The notes under the pieces: model-generated
Told to the model about the DNA's origin: nothing
What the model saw: the letters and a program-made list of their open reading frames with translations, nothing else
Databases searched by the model: none
Origin: Albugo candida
Taxonomy: Eukaryota; Oomycota; Peronosporomycetes; Albuginales
DNA: 64,000 nucleotides
Assembly (NCBI GenBank): GCA_040437565.1
Contig: JBDOQK010000057.1
Location: forward strand, 124,001 to 188,000
Direction of reading: 5' to 3'
Position numbers and translations under genes: made by a program
Shown here: positions 38,300-50,267 of the stretch, one piece after another
Layout of the letters: each line of letters opens with the position of its first letter
How positions within the stretch are numbered: position 1 is the stretch's first letter

Positions 38300-39480
38300 G
38301 TACTGCTATCTTTACTTGCTGGAAAATTAATTGAAGAAATGAGTATCTATTATTCAAATGCCTTTAAGGCACTGGAAATTTCCCGTTTCAATGAGTGGAT
38401 TGTCGTTTTATGAAGGGGGATACGCTTTCACGATGTTGTCTTTATATGAGCGTTTTTCACAGGTTCAGCTTGTTTTGTTGTGCAACTTAATGTTTCACTC
38501 ATTTAGTGTCATTAATGGCACTCGTTTCGACGTTTTGTATCAAGAAGCGAATCGTCTATATGCCATGCTGGGGTTGGAAGGGATGCAAATGGAGGAATAT
38601 GTCTTCAGTATGATAGACAAAACGTTTAGAACGCTTTCTTCTAGAGGCTAGCTTGAGTCCTATCCAACTTTTGCGAGGCAGCTCAATTTCCAATGCTCCA
38701 GTGCGTCATTTTATTGTAGGACCTCATCATTCAGTATGCTTTCTAATGAAACAGTTGACTAAATGTGAAAATCTCTCAAGGTTACCAGTCAGTGAGAAAT
38801 GGAATATCGTGGCCAAACCTTCAATACTACTCTGCGGTAGACCATCCACTTTACTCGTCTGGAAGAAAACTTGTCGAATTGTGTTTGAAGGAATGCCAAA
38901 ACAAGCTTAAAACCGAGCTATTAGTTCTGGTGTTACGACAACTTAAGTTTTGCTTGGGGCCTATGTGACCCGACCTTCGCACGCTTCGATGCTTACCGTT
39001 TGATGATTACGCCTGTCTCCTTCATCGACTCGATTTATTGCCATCCTATTTGTCTTTAACCAACAGCGATGGCTCAAGCGATCCATGATTCGTTACAGCT
39101 TTACCTCCAAGCTTGATGTATTGGAGGTATCAAAGCAATGGCATTGATGGATTGCCTCAGTAAAACATGTGATGCACGACTTTCTTGGAAAGCGTATTCA
39201 TTCTAGAAGCAAAATCAGTGCAGAAGAATAATAACAGTAATGCTCCTCCAACTACGATGAAATTACTACAGCGCATGTGCTAAATTCTTCTAGAATTTCG
39301 CGTTCAAGAGGTTACTCAAGGAGTCAAGATTCCCCTAGAGCTCATCGATCACCTTCTTTCTAACTTATCGGGATCGATTGTGAGAGTTTATTGCGCTACG
39401 TTGGGCATTTCACTTTTCTAATTCCTTCTACGCGACAATTGAGGTACTTTTGACAGTCTACTCAAACCGATATTCGATAG
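38300..39480 (+). pseudogene. Unassigned helical host-gene relic
   Basis: Plus-strand coding-like segments with frame shifts: a 97-codon frame from 38,358, then GRKLVELCLKECQNKLKTEL with LVLVLRQLKFCLG (about 38,855-38,960), DLRTLRCLPFDDYACLLHRL (about 38,970-39,030) and KIPLELIDHLLSNLSGSI (about 39,330-39,385). The pattern of leucine-rich helices suggests an alpha-solenoid protein. I do not recognise the family. Calling it a relic is an inference from codon-like continuity interrupted by stops. Confidence 0.3.
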
Positions 39481-39559
39481 TATTACAAATTATAAAGAGA
39501 TCTACGAATGCATGCCAATTTGTGATGTAAGAGAAGTGTAACGTGCAATAAGAAGTGTG

Positions 39560-41244
39560 TTTTTATCTGAGAGGTTTTTGAGAATCCAGAGGGGTCATTG
39601 GATCGACAGAGGATCGAAAAAACAAAAGCGCATGTCCATCACGAGAAACTTCTTCTAGAATTACATCATGCCATATGTGTTGGAGCGCACATCGGGATCC
39701 AATCTGAGAACTAAAGATGTGTTCGTGGTAGGGATGTGTTATCGATTCAGAGAAGTCTCCACATAAGATCTTAATCATGGAAACTTCATTTTTATCGCGG
39801 TGTGTCGAGGACGCTACTATTCTATACTATAGATTCTCCTTCAGTCATCAGTCAATTCTATACCAATTGCCTGATGGAATTATTCAAGTAAAAAAGAACG
39901 AGCTTATCTGAAAACCTGGCCGTTGGAAGTGGCAGTATGTCATGAAGATTCATTAATGATTTAGTTGCTAAGAAGCTGATATGCTGAACACCAAATAGAA
40001 TCGTGAGAAATGCTTCTATAACTTCTGAAAGATCTAATACCATGAGAAAGCCCTCGTATCCAAAAGCCAAGAATGTTTAGTCTAGGAGGTAGTCGACAAA
40101 ATTTACACATTCATCTGAGACTGCAGAGACATTCACCATTTGATGCTAAATGTCACAATCAGAGTATGAAGCCGGAAAGTGAATATGCTACGGTAAGATC
40201 AGTTGACTATACACGGAATGCTCTACTCTTCATCCACCTGTCTTAGAAATCTCCATTACCACATTTCTTTGTCGATGAAGAGTGGTATTGGCTTGAGCAC
40301 ACACAAACGGAAGCCTGGGAAATCTCTGCATCCCAAGGCTGTAATCAAGGCCTAAGTGAGCTTCACACGGTCAAAAGCTTATTAGAAGATAAGGTAGGTA
40401 TTAAAGAGCCACATGAACACTTCTATGTACTCCTTCCCTCTTATTTATTAAAGAAACTTGCTTTCTTCTGTGGATGGTGACTTGAAGGTGTTTGACTTCA
40501 AAAGAGAGGAAGAAAAGAATTGCTCCTTCCAATGTTTCAGCTTTATCTATGTGTCTCGTTTTCAGCAACATGACAGGCATCAAAGCTTTCAAAAATTTAT
40601 GTTTTTCCATAACGAGCAGAAACTGAACTAATTATAAGCACCGTCGGATGCAATGCCTGCAAATCGTATGTTTTTATGTACGAAGACCAATCTCGTCACC
40701 GATAACTCGTTGCACCGAAAAAACGGATGAGTAGAAAGAAGTGTTTGATATAACAACTCTTTTGATGGATCGATCGCAATTGCAACACCCTTTGGTACAA
40801 CATGGCTTGCTCTTTATATAATACCTCCGCAAAGAAATGAGCATTTATTGAGACTATTACCATAGGGGAGTAACGTATTGAGAATTGATGAAGCGCTTCA
40901 TATTGATCAAGTTGCCTTCTCAATCGTTTCTCACTAGTCCAAAGGAGCGTCTATTTCACCAGAGACTTTATATGGCAGGTATGGAAGACTCGTACCCCCA
41001 CTGGACTTTCTTTTGAAGCTTAAAGTGCTGCTTTGGAGATCGGTTTTCTCGATGATGAGTAAGATATCACAATAGTTGCTTTGTAATCCTGGAAGAATTT
41101 TGGATTAGCTTCATTCCAAGCGGAATATGTGTCCGTACCAAAATTTTCCGCTCGTCCATCTGAGTGAGTCGCATCACAGTGAGCCGTAAATTGTGTTTTA
41201 ACACTCATCATATATTCCGTTATGTAAATTTTTTTGAGTGTCAC
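39560..41244 (-). pseudogene. Unassigned minus-strand coding-like stretch
   Basis: Minus-strand frames at 41,244-41,020, 40,923-40,696, 40,610-40,401, 40,070-39,858 and 39,778-39,563 are each 69-75 codons and lie on one strand. This could be the debris of a single gene. None shows a known motif. Alternatively these are chance frames. Confidence 0.2.
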
Positions 41245-43002
41245 ATTATTGGCAATACTGCTACCACCGTTCTTCTATTGAATCCAAGAAAGTTTTGAGT
41301 ATTTTAGATCATGCCAACGCTGTCGTCGTGCTTGATGTTCTTTTGTTCATGATCATGCAGCATTCTGGTTCTAGAAAACCAAATCACTACCATATCGAGC
41401 TTATAGCTAGAACAATTACTGCAAAATATCCTGCATTTATGACGGTATTAATGGTGTCATATGTACAACTTTCCGAAGGAAAATAGGGACGGTGAGCTTA
41501 CCTTACACATACAGCAATAGTCAAAGATTGATCAATGAGCAATCATAACGGAGTATTGTTTGCTGCAGTGAACATCTACAAAACTTCATACAGCCAGTTT
41601 AGTCTCGATTTCCTTGCCTTATTTCAATTAAGAACACCTTATTCCATTGTGAAGTTAGTCTAATCTCTCTTATTTATCAAGAAAGTGATACTAGACAAGT
41701 GAAGTGTCTCTGCTTGCGCTGGTATCCTTCGTCGTGTTGCGGGCATCTCTAGATTTCTTAGTAGATTTATTTCAAATAGAAAAAGACTCTGCCCCTTTCT
41801 TTCCAACAGATTTAATCTAGTGCGTTGTTCAGATATACGCAATGGGGAAGCTTTCGTCTAGGTGTAAAATACCCTAAAGCAAGATGCCGTCAGAAATTTC
41901 ATTCCACCTTTGAGGTGAGATTACCCAAATGGTCGTCCGCTTTTTGCTTCACATTATTTCCATATTATATGAGATGAAAGCCCGTTTCCTCCTTTCGTAA
42001 TTTATTAGGTTTTGTGGTATCAGCATGCGAACAGAGAACCAACAGCAACTTGAATAAATGGTAAAATAAGTCATACTCATTGATGCCGTAAGAGAAAAGC
42101 GTTTCGCAGCTGCATATGCTGTGATGATATTGACACTTCCATCATCTACTTAATCTACACTCTCAATGAATCAAAATTTCTGAATCTTCAGGATAGGCTA
42201 TTTACCGATAACCTGATAAAGACTGGATGAAGTTCGAACGATCCAGATCCCGGTGGTGAAGGATTGACTGTAATAGAAGCTTGACTCCAGCAATTGCATA
42301 ATGTGCTTGGAGTAACATAATTACCCGTGTGGCCATCCGTTTTAGAATGTATCTCTGGTGAGGATCATGTCTGTTTTACGCGATGGCTGATGTAAAAACT
42401 TATCTACTAGAGTTACGTATGTGCATTAACTACGGTGAGGAACAAACCACCAGGGCCCAATATATTCAAGGATTTTCTATTCATCGAGAATTTTCAATGG
42501 AAAGCAGAAATGTCACAAGCGAGCTGGCACGAATATGCAGAGTATAAAACTACAAGAGGTCTGATAGGAATTTATAATTTTCGTGTACTAAATGTTTGCA
42601 GAAACTTTCGGCGATTGTCTCTCCTCATTTCATGTGAAGTAGTGAAGTCATAATATGATTTACAGACTGTACCACAAGTGAAAGTATGCGTTAAAAGTAT
42701 ACGCATTTAACATGGATGATTGTTGCAAGAATGTGAGAAACCTTTTTGCGATCTAGAGTACAATACCGAGAAATCAACAAATTTATTTGCTCTGCTTGAT
42801 GAAAAGCACCAGCTTTTACATTGTTGATGTAACAGAAATACTTATTTTAGAGGTTGCGTATACTTTAGACTTAGCGTATAGTTCGCTGCATTGCTTTGGA
42901 GTATTATCGATCATCCACTGTCCGCTTCAGCGGTATTATTTGTAGTTGAGAAGCTTCCAACGATGTAAAAAAAAAAATAGTAAAAATTCTATAGAATTCC
43001 GA
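41245..43002. other. No gene recognised
   Basis: Short frames on both strands (for example plus 41,238-41,486 and 42,435-42,653). A poly-A run sits at 42,967-42,977, just before the next gene's frame. Confidence 0.4.
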
Positions 43003-44229
43003 ATGCTTCTAGATTTCCTGTACTGTATAGAAATCATGGAAAAGCTATACTGGCTCTCTTCTTTCTGTGAAACATTTGAAAAAAAAACACCAAATTACTC
43101 ACTACACCGCACAATGAAGCCCGCTAATTTGCAATACTGGATTGCGTGCATATCTTGGATACTAGAGATCTCATATGCGGGTTGCACCTTTCAGATGAAG
43201 ATCGTCTCTAGAAGAAAGGACGAGTTCATGAGAGATGATCGGATAGAACTCCTTGCGACCAAAAACGTAGCAGAGCGCTCAGCAACTCTAATCATGATTT
43301 GTGATCCCCCATTAATAATCGGGAATCAACTCTCATTTGAAGATCAGATGGAGCTTTATCGTTTAATTCCAACAGAAGAACTCAATCACGTTATTGAGAA
43401 ATATCAATGGATGAACGGGAACATTACCGAACTTCAAAAAAGAGAAAGGTTGATGCTGACTAGCGATAGTACTTGGTCATACCGTCATACGATACTACAA
43501 TGGATGAAGTCTTCGGATACATTGCCTGTCTTCAATGTTTTCATACTAAATTTGTTGAACGAGTTACCCAGCATTTCGGAGCTCCACTTCAAATAGGACG
43601 AAGGATCGGAGCCAACATTGATCTCCACATCATGTGAAGACAATGTGCAAGCAACGGATATTTATGGATTCAAGTATGATAAGCAATTCGATTACATGTG
43701 GCAAACATCTGATGGAAGAATGGGCCCAATCCGAGCAGTTCTAAGCTCCATATTCACTACAAGGAATGTTCTTTAATTCCAAGATCAATACATCTATTTC
43801 CATTATGGTAGAATATGGAGTTTTATTCCGCAAAAAGCATTCGAGTTTCTAATGAAAGCTTTTAGAGCACTGTGCTCGGGAATGGATCCATATAACTTTG
43901 CTTGCAGGTGTTCTTGCCTGAACAAAATGCCATCCATTAACTTTGAGTTTATTCGTTCTTCTTTTAGCGGAGAAACAAGTTCGTCATCTGAGTTCAGAAG
44001 CATCAGAGAAAGCCGCATATTCACACATTCTGAATATATCGTGACCAAAGCATTGGCAACAGCAAATCATACGGCAACCCAAAGTACGTGTTACATAGCA
44101 CTTAAACCCATAATGAATGAGATGGAGTCTCATTGGGTTATAAGCGCTACATTTGCCAAGCGTTACAGAACAACATTCAAGGTGCTTGAGAGTACACATG
44201 GAAGAGGTATTCACTTACAGTTCATATGA
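43003..44229 (+). pseudogene. Aspartic-protease-like (A1) gene in one frame with two internal stops
   Basis: From the ATG at 43,003 a single frame runs 408 codons and is interrupted only by stops at 43,594 and 43,774. The last part looks like the C-terminal lobe of a pepsin/nepenthesin-type protease. RIWSFIPQKAFEFLMKAFRA is equivalent to the segment after the second active site (DSGTS..+P..A+..L..A+). CRCSCLNKMPSINFEF is equivalent to C..L..+P.+.F.F, IFTHSEYIV to L.P..Y+V, and HWVISATFAKRYRTTFKVLE with HGRGIH to W+LG..F...Y.VFD...GRIG. At the expected second catalytic Asp the residues read HYGRI, and no DTGS was found in the N-terminal half, so it is probably catalytically dead even apart from the stops. 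Possible introns cannot be excluded. Such proteases act in the secretory pathway or vacuole. Confidence 0.5.
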
Positions 44230-47200
44230 TTGGCTTACAACGTGGCCACTTTCTCCTGAAAATGTGCTTGTGGCGAATAATTCTACAACTTAAATTTTTC
44301 TTTTCTTTTTTTTCATCGTTTGCTTCGTTCTCATCTCTTTTTCATATATTGATTATAAAATAACTGTATGCGCTCAGAAAATAAACCAAAATCATAGAAG
44401 ATGAAGCTTCACGAGTGTAAAGAGCGCACTATTATTAAGTCATATCGAATACTTTATGATGCAATTAATGAGTTCTACAAACCGTTTCCATTCTGTGAAT
44501 TGACTTTGATTGACCAGTCTGAAACCGCTGACTGAAAGCTGTAGAGCCACGTTGCTGAAAATTTAATGATGCAGGTTCATTTTGGATACTTAAATAAATC
44601 TTTGCTCAGGAAAACAATCACCATACCTTTTAGTAATAAAGAGGATATAACAAAGCTGTCATCAGAAGGAAAAGATCATGAGACTACAAAGACAATGAAG
44701 GATTTGTCGAATACTAGAGCTAGAACGCTGCGTTAAAGCTGATTCTACCAAAATAAATGTTGCTGGTCTTTTTCTTGGCTTTAGTACTCAAACGACTCAA
44801 ACAGTGAGAAAGAAAATGTTGTAGTATACACAATCTAATAGAAAGCCATGGTGGGGAGGCAAGACGACTACAAAACCATTGAATATCAAGTACTTCAAAA
44901 TACAAAACTAGCTCAGAAGTAGAAAGGGGCGCTACATTGATTTATGAAATGCTCGGTGTGAGATCTTGCGCTATTGTGACTCGAGATTCCCCAACGCATT
45001 CTTTACTCGGCAAGTTTTCTAGACACCTTTGGAGCCTGTACACCAACGTTTTCTCACCCTAAAGCATCGAATCGTTCTAACATTTTATAAGGTATTCGCC
45101 CTTAATCATCTAGAATGGACTGCGCAGCCGGACCGCCGAACATTCTTGCAAAATTGATGCGCAATGTAATAGTTTTTTCTGGCTTCGTCGAAAGCGCAAT
45201 ATGACATTACATCGGAAGATCCGATAACCACACTTAATGAATTGTACTTACCTTCACAGATTGGTACCTCTGTTCTCGTATTTGTTCATCCAGGGATCCT
45301 TGACGTCCCTAATTTTGGTGTACCTGCAATTATGAAGTAAGAAAGAAGCTTGATCTGGAAAAGATGAAGGTTACGACCGCAGCTTGTTTTCTCGTCGTAG
45401 ATCACATGTTAGAATAGGATGTATGACACTTTGAAAATTTACAGAAGAGATCTTGATTTATTGTTCCTAGGGACTCAAGAGCTTTTTGCTCTCTCAACTA
45501 TTCATGCGCAAATGCTTTATTTTGTAAAAATCGCATATACGTATTTTGTTTGATGCAAGTACTATCGCTTTTGAGATCAATGCATGGTGATATAATCTCC
45601 AACGCATTGCATTCGTCAAAATGAAAGAGGTATTTGACTTGTAAATGTTCTGATGACGGTAAATAAGCGACTCACATTAGAAAACCTAAATTGTCTATAT
45701 ACACATTCAGAAGACTTTGTTGGACGTGACTAACGACGTCTAAATTTGACACAATGTATGTCCTAGGCCTCTAATACGTATGGCCATTGAGAGTGGCAGG
45801 TAAGCAAATCTTACCAATGATGTACAGTATGATGAATCAAGATCGTGGGCAACATCGGTGTACAGAATTTGATACAAGCGTTTGTTGTAAGATAGACCGA
45901 CAAATTGAGTCAAGATGCATTCGACGACTCGAGTAGTGCGATGTTCTAATATAAAGAAGTCGAGCGGAGAATACTTACAGTCATAATTTGAAGATTGAGA
46001 TGTTCTCATCATCCACTTCTTGACAATTGGCCCACATCTGCACGTATTTCAGAAAAACCTTGTCCATTATCTCGTGGATATAAGAATGAAGAGAACGATG
46101 TCACTCGTATGTATCACAGCCCATCTCCCTTGGTACGCTGCACAGCTTTCACATCAAAACCGCTAGACGCTGGAAAAAAATCAACCCGTATCGATTTCGA
46201 GCCGTCGAATTGTGTATTGAGCTTTCTTTTATCGGTTGGGGAGCTAATCTCCAATTCTCTGATGGTTTCTGCGACAATAGGTCAATTGTTTATATGCTTA
46301 CGGGACTTATATACCACCGCTATCCTATCCGAGATATATGACCACAGTAACAGTGTACGGACGGCGCACGTGAGGAGCGATCTTCAGAAAAATCTTAGTT
46401 AGGATAAAAAGAGAGGTAGAGGTAAATCTGGCTCCGTTTGATGCTGCAGCAGCATTGAATAAAGAAATGGCCATACGAACTGTTACATGTATTCCAATTA
46501 CACTAGTCGCAATAGAGGTAGAAGTATTAATCTTTTATGTCAACACTACCACTGGCATGTGCAACGGCATTACAGACTTGGCTATGTCACGTTTCAAATA
46601 GCGTCCATCTGGCCTTACCTGTTTAGCGTCTCTCCTTGCCCCATCATTCATATTGTCACCTGAAAGCCGTCTGGGAGAAGTCGGACGTGTCATGGGTATT
46701 GCTGTTGAAACTCAAGTCTTCGACCACCTGTTAGAAAACGGTATCGTATCAAGATGATTGTGTGCTAGAATATGGTAAGGATCACGGCGATAAAGACTAA
46801 TCAATCACGCTTACCTGCAGGAGCTCTTCTCAGCGAAATAGAACCAATTGCATCACAATAGAGTTAATTGAGACCGCACCTTTCGGCAACATAATGCATT
46901 TATTTGCAGCGCCAAACCCTGAGAAATCAAAATCATGTGAGATGACCGGATGCGCCAACGTACTTTGAAGTGAAAAAAATATTCCGATCATCGGAATTGA
47001 ACCGGAATACCATCACGAATAGATTCGAAAACTGGGAGGGAGAAAAGAAACGTAATCTGCTGCGCAAAAGCTGAAGAATCTCAATTCTTATCGCTTGAAA
47101 GATTGTATTACGAGTACTTGGGACTTTATCGAGCTTGCGAAGATGAAGACAAATAAATACAATGGTGTTAAAGCAGCACATTTCTATACAGCAAAGTGCA

Positions 47201-48153
47201 GGCTCAGAACACTGGGATTGGTCGCAAAGAGCACTGAGGCGTCTGAACAACTGCGATTAATTGAACTGAAGGTGGCGCGATATTTTCTAACCGAGGCTTT
47301 CCAATACTCTGCCATGGATCAACGATTTTATGCTGTCTTCATCCTGCACGTTTACACGAATGCCATTTGACATTGTCGTTTGGTTTGCAAAATTGGTGAG
47401 TACGAAGTAGTAGAAGGACATTATCGGCAGACATTGGATGTGCAACAACAACTTGTCGCATCCTATCGCATCTGAAGGGTACACCATGACACATTTTAGC
47501 ACTTTCCGTGTTATTTTTGTCATCAGTCACATTCTCCTTGTGCTTCCTTTGATTAAGCCTGGAAGAATAACTGAATAGTTTCTTACCCCTATACTCCGCT
47601 CATTACGAACCAAAGCGAAATTACGGTCGTCGAGCGTAAGGAACCTTTATCTGCTATATAGACTCGTACCGACAAGACAATGAACTCGAAATCGTTTGCG
47701 ATGCGTCGCAAGCGTTTATGTCTTAGAAACGTTTACGACTGATGCGAACTGGGTGAGGTTTTGATCATCGTTTATTGACATCGTAACTGGTAAGCACTTT
47801 TGGATGTATCATTTTCCTCAGCAAAAAATCGCCAAAAATAAAACTTCATAGCGAGACAGTTATACTGATTGAATTTGCGGAAGCTCTAATGTAGTTTCTT
47901 GTGGAAGAGACGTGTTTGTGATAACTCTTGATCTCACAACTTTCATTCTTCGCTTGGAAGAAACCACGATTGAAGCATCAATTCACTCCTCCTAGTAAAA
48001 ATCTACGGTCTGAGGGGTGAATCAGAATTTGAATTGTTTTAAAATGATTTGTTTTGACGGAAGCATTTGTGGATATCAAATATCTTCAACGACTTCATCT
48101 GCGGACTCGTTTTCGTAAGCATTTTCTTTTAAATGCGATACAGAAGATGTGAA

Positions 48154-48171
48154 AGATTCTAGAATCTATGC
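48154..48171. repeat. Second copy of the TTCTAGAA-centred palindromic 18-mer
   Basis: AGATTCTAGAATCTATGC is identical to 20,812-20,829. The first 14 bases are a perfect palindrome. The flanks are unrelated, so this is a shared short motif and not a long repeat. Confidence 0.85.
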
Positions 48172-48258
48172 GGAAATCGACACGTTTGTGAATTTCTTTG
48201 AGGCATTAATTCAAGTGTAAGCTGCTGTCTGTCGAAAGTGTCTTTCAACTCGAGTATA

Positions 48259-48295
48259 CTATGTACCGTCGGACGGTACGCGTACCGTCCGACTA
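48259..48295. repeat. GC-rich perfect palindrome with an extra third arm
   Basis: Bases 48,268-48,293 are a perfect 26-bp palindrome, two 13-base arms with no spacer (GTCGGACGGTACG and its complement). Just to the left, GTACCGTC provides a third arm that can pair with the GGACGGTAC of the first arm. The unit is far more GC-rich than its surroundings and could form a cruciform or a hairpin with two alternative folds. No gene is attached to it. Confidence 0.92.
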
Positions 48296-49586
48296 AAGCT
48301 ACATGGTCATAGTCTCTTATTTTGTAGCCTCATGTAAAAGCTACGGGAGTCGACATCATCCATAGAACGTCAATTCTGTCAAACCAGCGCCGGTATTTGT
48401 AATGGGGTTGAACAGTTGCAAAATGCATCGGAGGTTTAATCATCTCCCAGCTACGTAAATCTATAATAGTAGTAATAGTATCATTTTGTACTGCGACAAA
48501 GCCTGATTATGGATGCCAACAGGAGCAGGAAACATTATGTTATCCCATGTTGGCGGTCGGACCATATGCATACAACCATCGCCAAACGTGTCGTCTTCCG
48601 GTTACCAGCAGAGCAAAAGCACTCAAATCTTCAAATATACATGACCTCAAACATCATACAGGTAAGTATCAAGTATTACATGGGGATGCGGGCATGTCCT
48701 GTACTAAAAATTGAATGATACGGTGCGTTGTATTGATTACATGGGTGTCTCTATTCGTAGATGGGGATCCCTGACCCGTTCTAGAAAATCTTCCATGGAA
48801 CTAATCTTTCTCATACTTGTATCATTTGTCATTGCTAGAAACAGTCAACGTCGATGATGCTACATCATCCACGTATATTTGTACACGTTGTTCAGATAGC
48901 GTGTAAACAAAGCGCCTATTATTTCTACAACGTTTTGTATGGTACAATTGATGAAGCGTCAAATCTTTGAAGTCGATGGCACACGCGATTCTTTTGGAGC
49001 GTCTAAATCATTATTATCTGGGCTTTAAGTTCTAAGATGATACGAGCATATGACATTGCTATATCGCTAAAATGATACATAGCACACATTTACTCTGTAG
49101 CAGTAATAGGGAGCGTTGAGAACAGTAACGATATCGGTTGGATGGCCTTTATTTAATTTCAGAACATATGAAGACTGTGACGATCATCACATTCATCTCG
49201 AGCGACAATAGCTTTTTATTGAGTCATTTATTTTTTGTTTTCTATATAGGATGGATTATGTTGTCAGACAACATATAGAACAAATCTGGTGGTGTTTGCC
49301 GCAACAGTGTGACAATGCGACATCGATGAGATTGCGCAATCGTATCTCTGTGAACCGCAATATCGCAGTGATCAGTTTTGAATGGGGTTGAATACAATCT
49401 CTTCGTTTGTTCATATGAAGTGAATCGTACTGTCGTCATTTTATGAGATTATAGAGGTGGTACCTATAGCTTCGACCTGGTCTGAATGGACGGAAAGGAG
49501 AAGGACTGCTACAATATTCTTAGTGTCCTTCCTTCCCTATTGATCATTATCAAAAATTCTTTGTGATACCTATACCGTCCAACAAA

Positions 49587-50267
49587 ATGGTTGGTTTCCA
49601 GTGTCGACTACAGCTAATCCTTATTCACATATGTATGATCGGATGTAATGGGGCGAAATGTAGTATTACGGAAGGATCGGTCTGTTCACTTAGTCATAAA
49701 GCAGTATATAGCTGTACAGGTCGATTATCGAAGAAACACGATTTAGGCCCAAGAGGAGCATTAGGTGAATCCTGTGTCAATTTTCAGTACGAAATTCACG
49801 GAAATACGGTTAAATTGTCGACCAGCACCAGAATCAATTATGAAACTGAAGTCATATTGAGAAACACACTTGTTTATTTTTGGGCTATCAGATTGAAAAA
49901 AGTAAGTATAAACAGTGAAATGCACAGTAAAACTATCAGTGCTGTATTCGATAACAAATTTCGGAACATCGGTGTACCTCCGGAATTTCTCGATAAAATT
50001 TCCTCTAACAACGAAGTTCAGTTCGAGTTTTTTTCTGAACACAACAGCTTTACTCTCAAAATATTTGAAAAATACATCTTCAAAAGTAACTCGCGTGATT
50101 GGATATTTGGCAGGAAATTTTTCGAACTGAAGAGGGTCAGCTTTATAAAAGAGGGTAATAAATTTGACGTGGCAATTGGAGATATGAGGCAACAAACATG
50201 TATTCGAAAGTGGATAAAAAGAGCCCAATGTAAAATATTCAATCTTTGGAATTTAGCGGGAAATTGA
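49587..50267 (+). CDS. Secreted-type family protein B, intact
   Basis: This is an uninterrupted 226-codon frame from the ATG at 49,587; the codons upstream in the same frame contain no ATG. Residues 1-22 (MVGFQCRLQLILIHICMIGC) form a plausible signal peptide. The mature part has cysteines at the start (AKCSITEGSVC) and again in GESC. Blocks shared with the gene at 26 kb, in the same order and spacing, are HDLGPRGALG, Cys, FQYEIHG, KLS; WAIRLKKVSINS; DKISSNN..QFEFF; LKI; DWIFGR; and VSFIKEGNKFDV. It ends shortly after IRKWI, about 70 residues shorter than the 26-kb copy. No catalytic motif is seen. The predicted alternation of short strands suggests a beta-rich extracellular domain. Role unknown; an effector role is only a guess. 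Confidence 0.65.
   Translation: MVGFQCRLQLILIHICMIGCNGAKCSITEGSVCSLSHKAVYSCTGRLSKKHDLGPRGALGESCVNFQYEIHGNTVKLSTSTRINYETEVILRNTLVYFWAIRLKKVSINSEMHSKTISAVFDNKFRNIGVPPEFLDKISSNNEVQFEFFSEHNSFTLKIFEKYIFKSNSRDWIFGRKFFELKRVSFIKEGNKFDVAIGDMRQQTCIRKWIKRAQCKIFNLWNLAGN

Larger units (their letters stand above)
44230..49586. other. No gene recognised; strong palindrome inside
   Basis: Several 70-135-codon frames overlap on opposite strands (45,740-46,402; 46,933-47,530) and none is recognisable. A segment near 44,590-44,735 was weighed as ribosome-recycling factor and rejected. The interval holds two palindromes, listed separately. Confidence 0.4.

Noticed and set aside
44590-44740. Stretch resembling the middle of ribosome-recycling factor (ITIPFSNKEDITKL pattern)
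   Set aside because: The similarity covers about 35 low-complexity residues, and the flanking regions of that protein family do not follow in any frame.
45840-45930. Minus-strand YTDVAHDLDSSYCTS, similar to the copia RNase H motif
   Set aside because: The match is a single short motif without the blocks that normally follow it.
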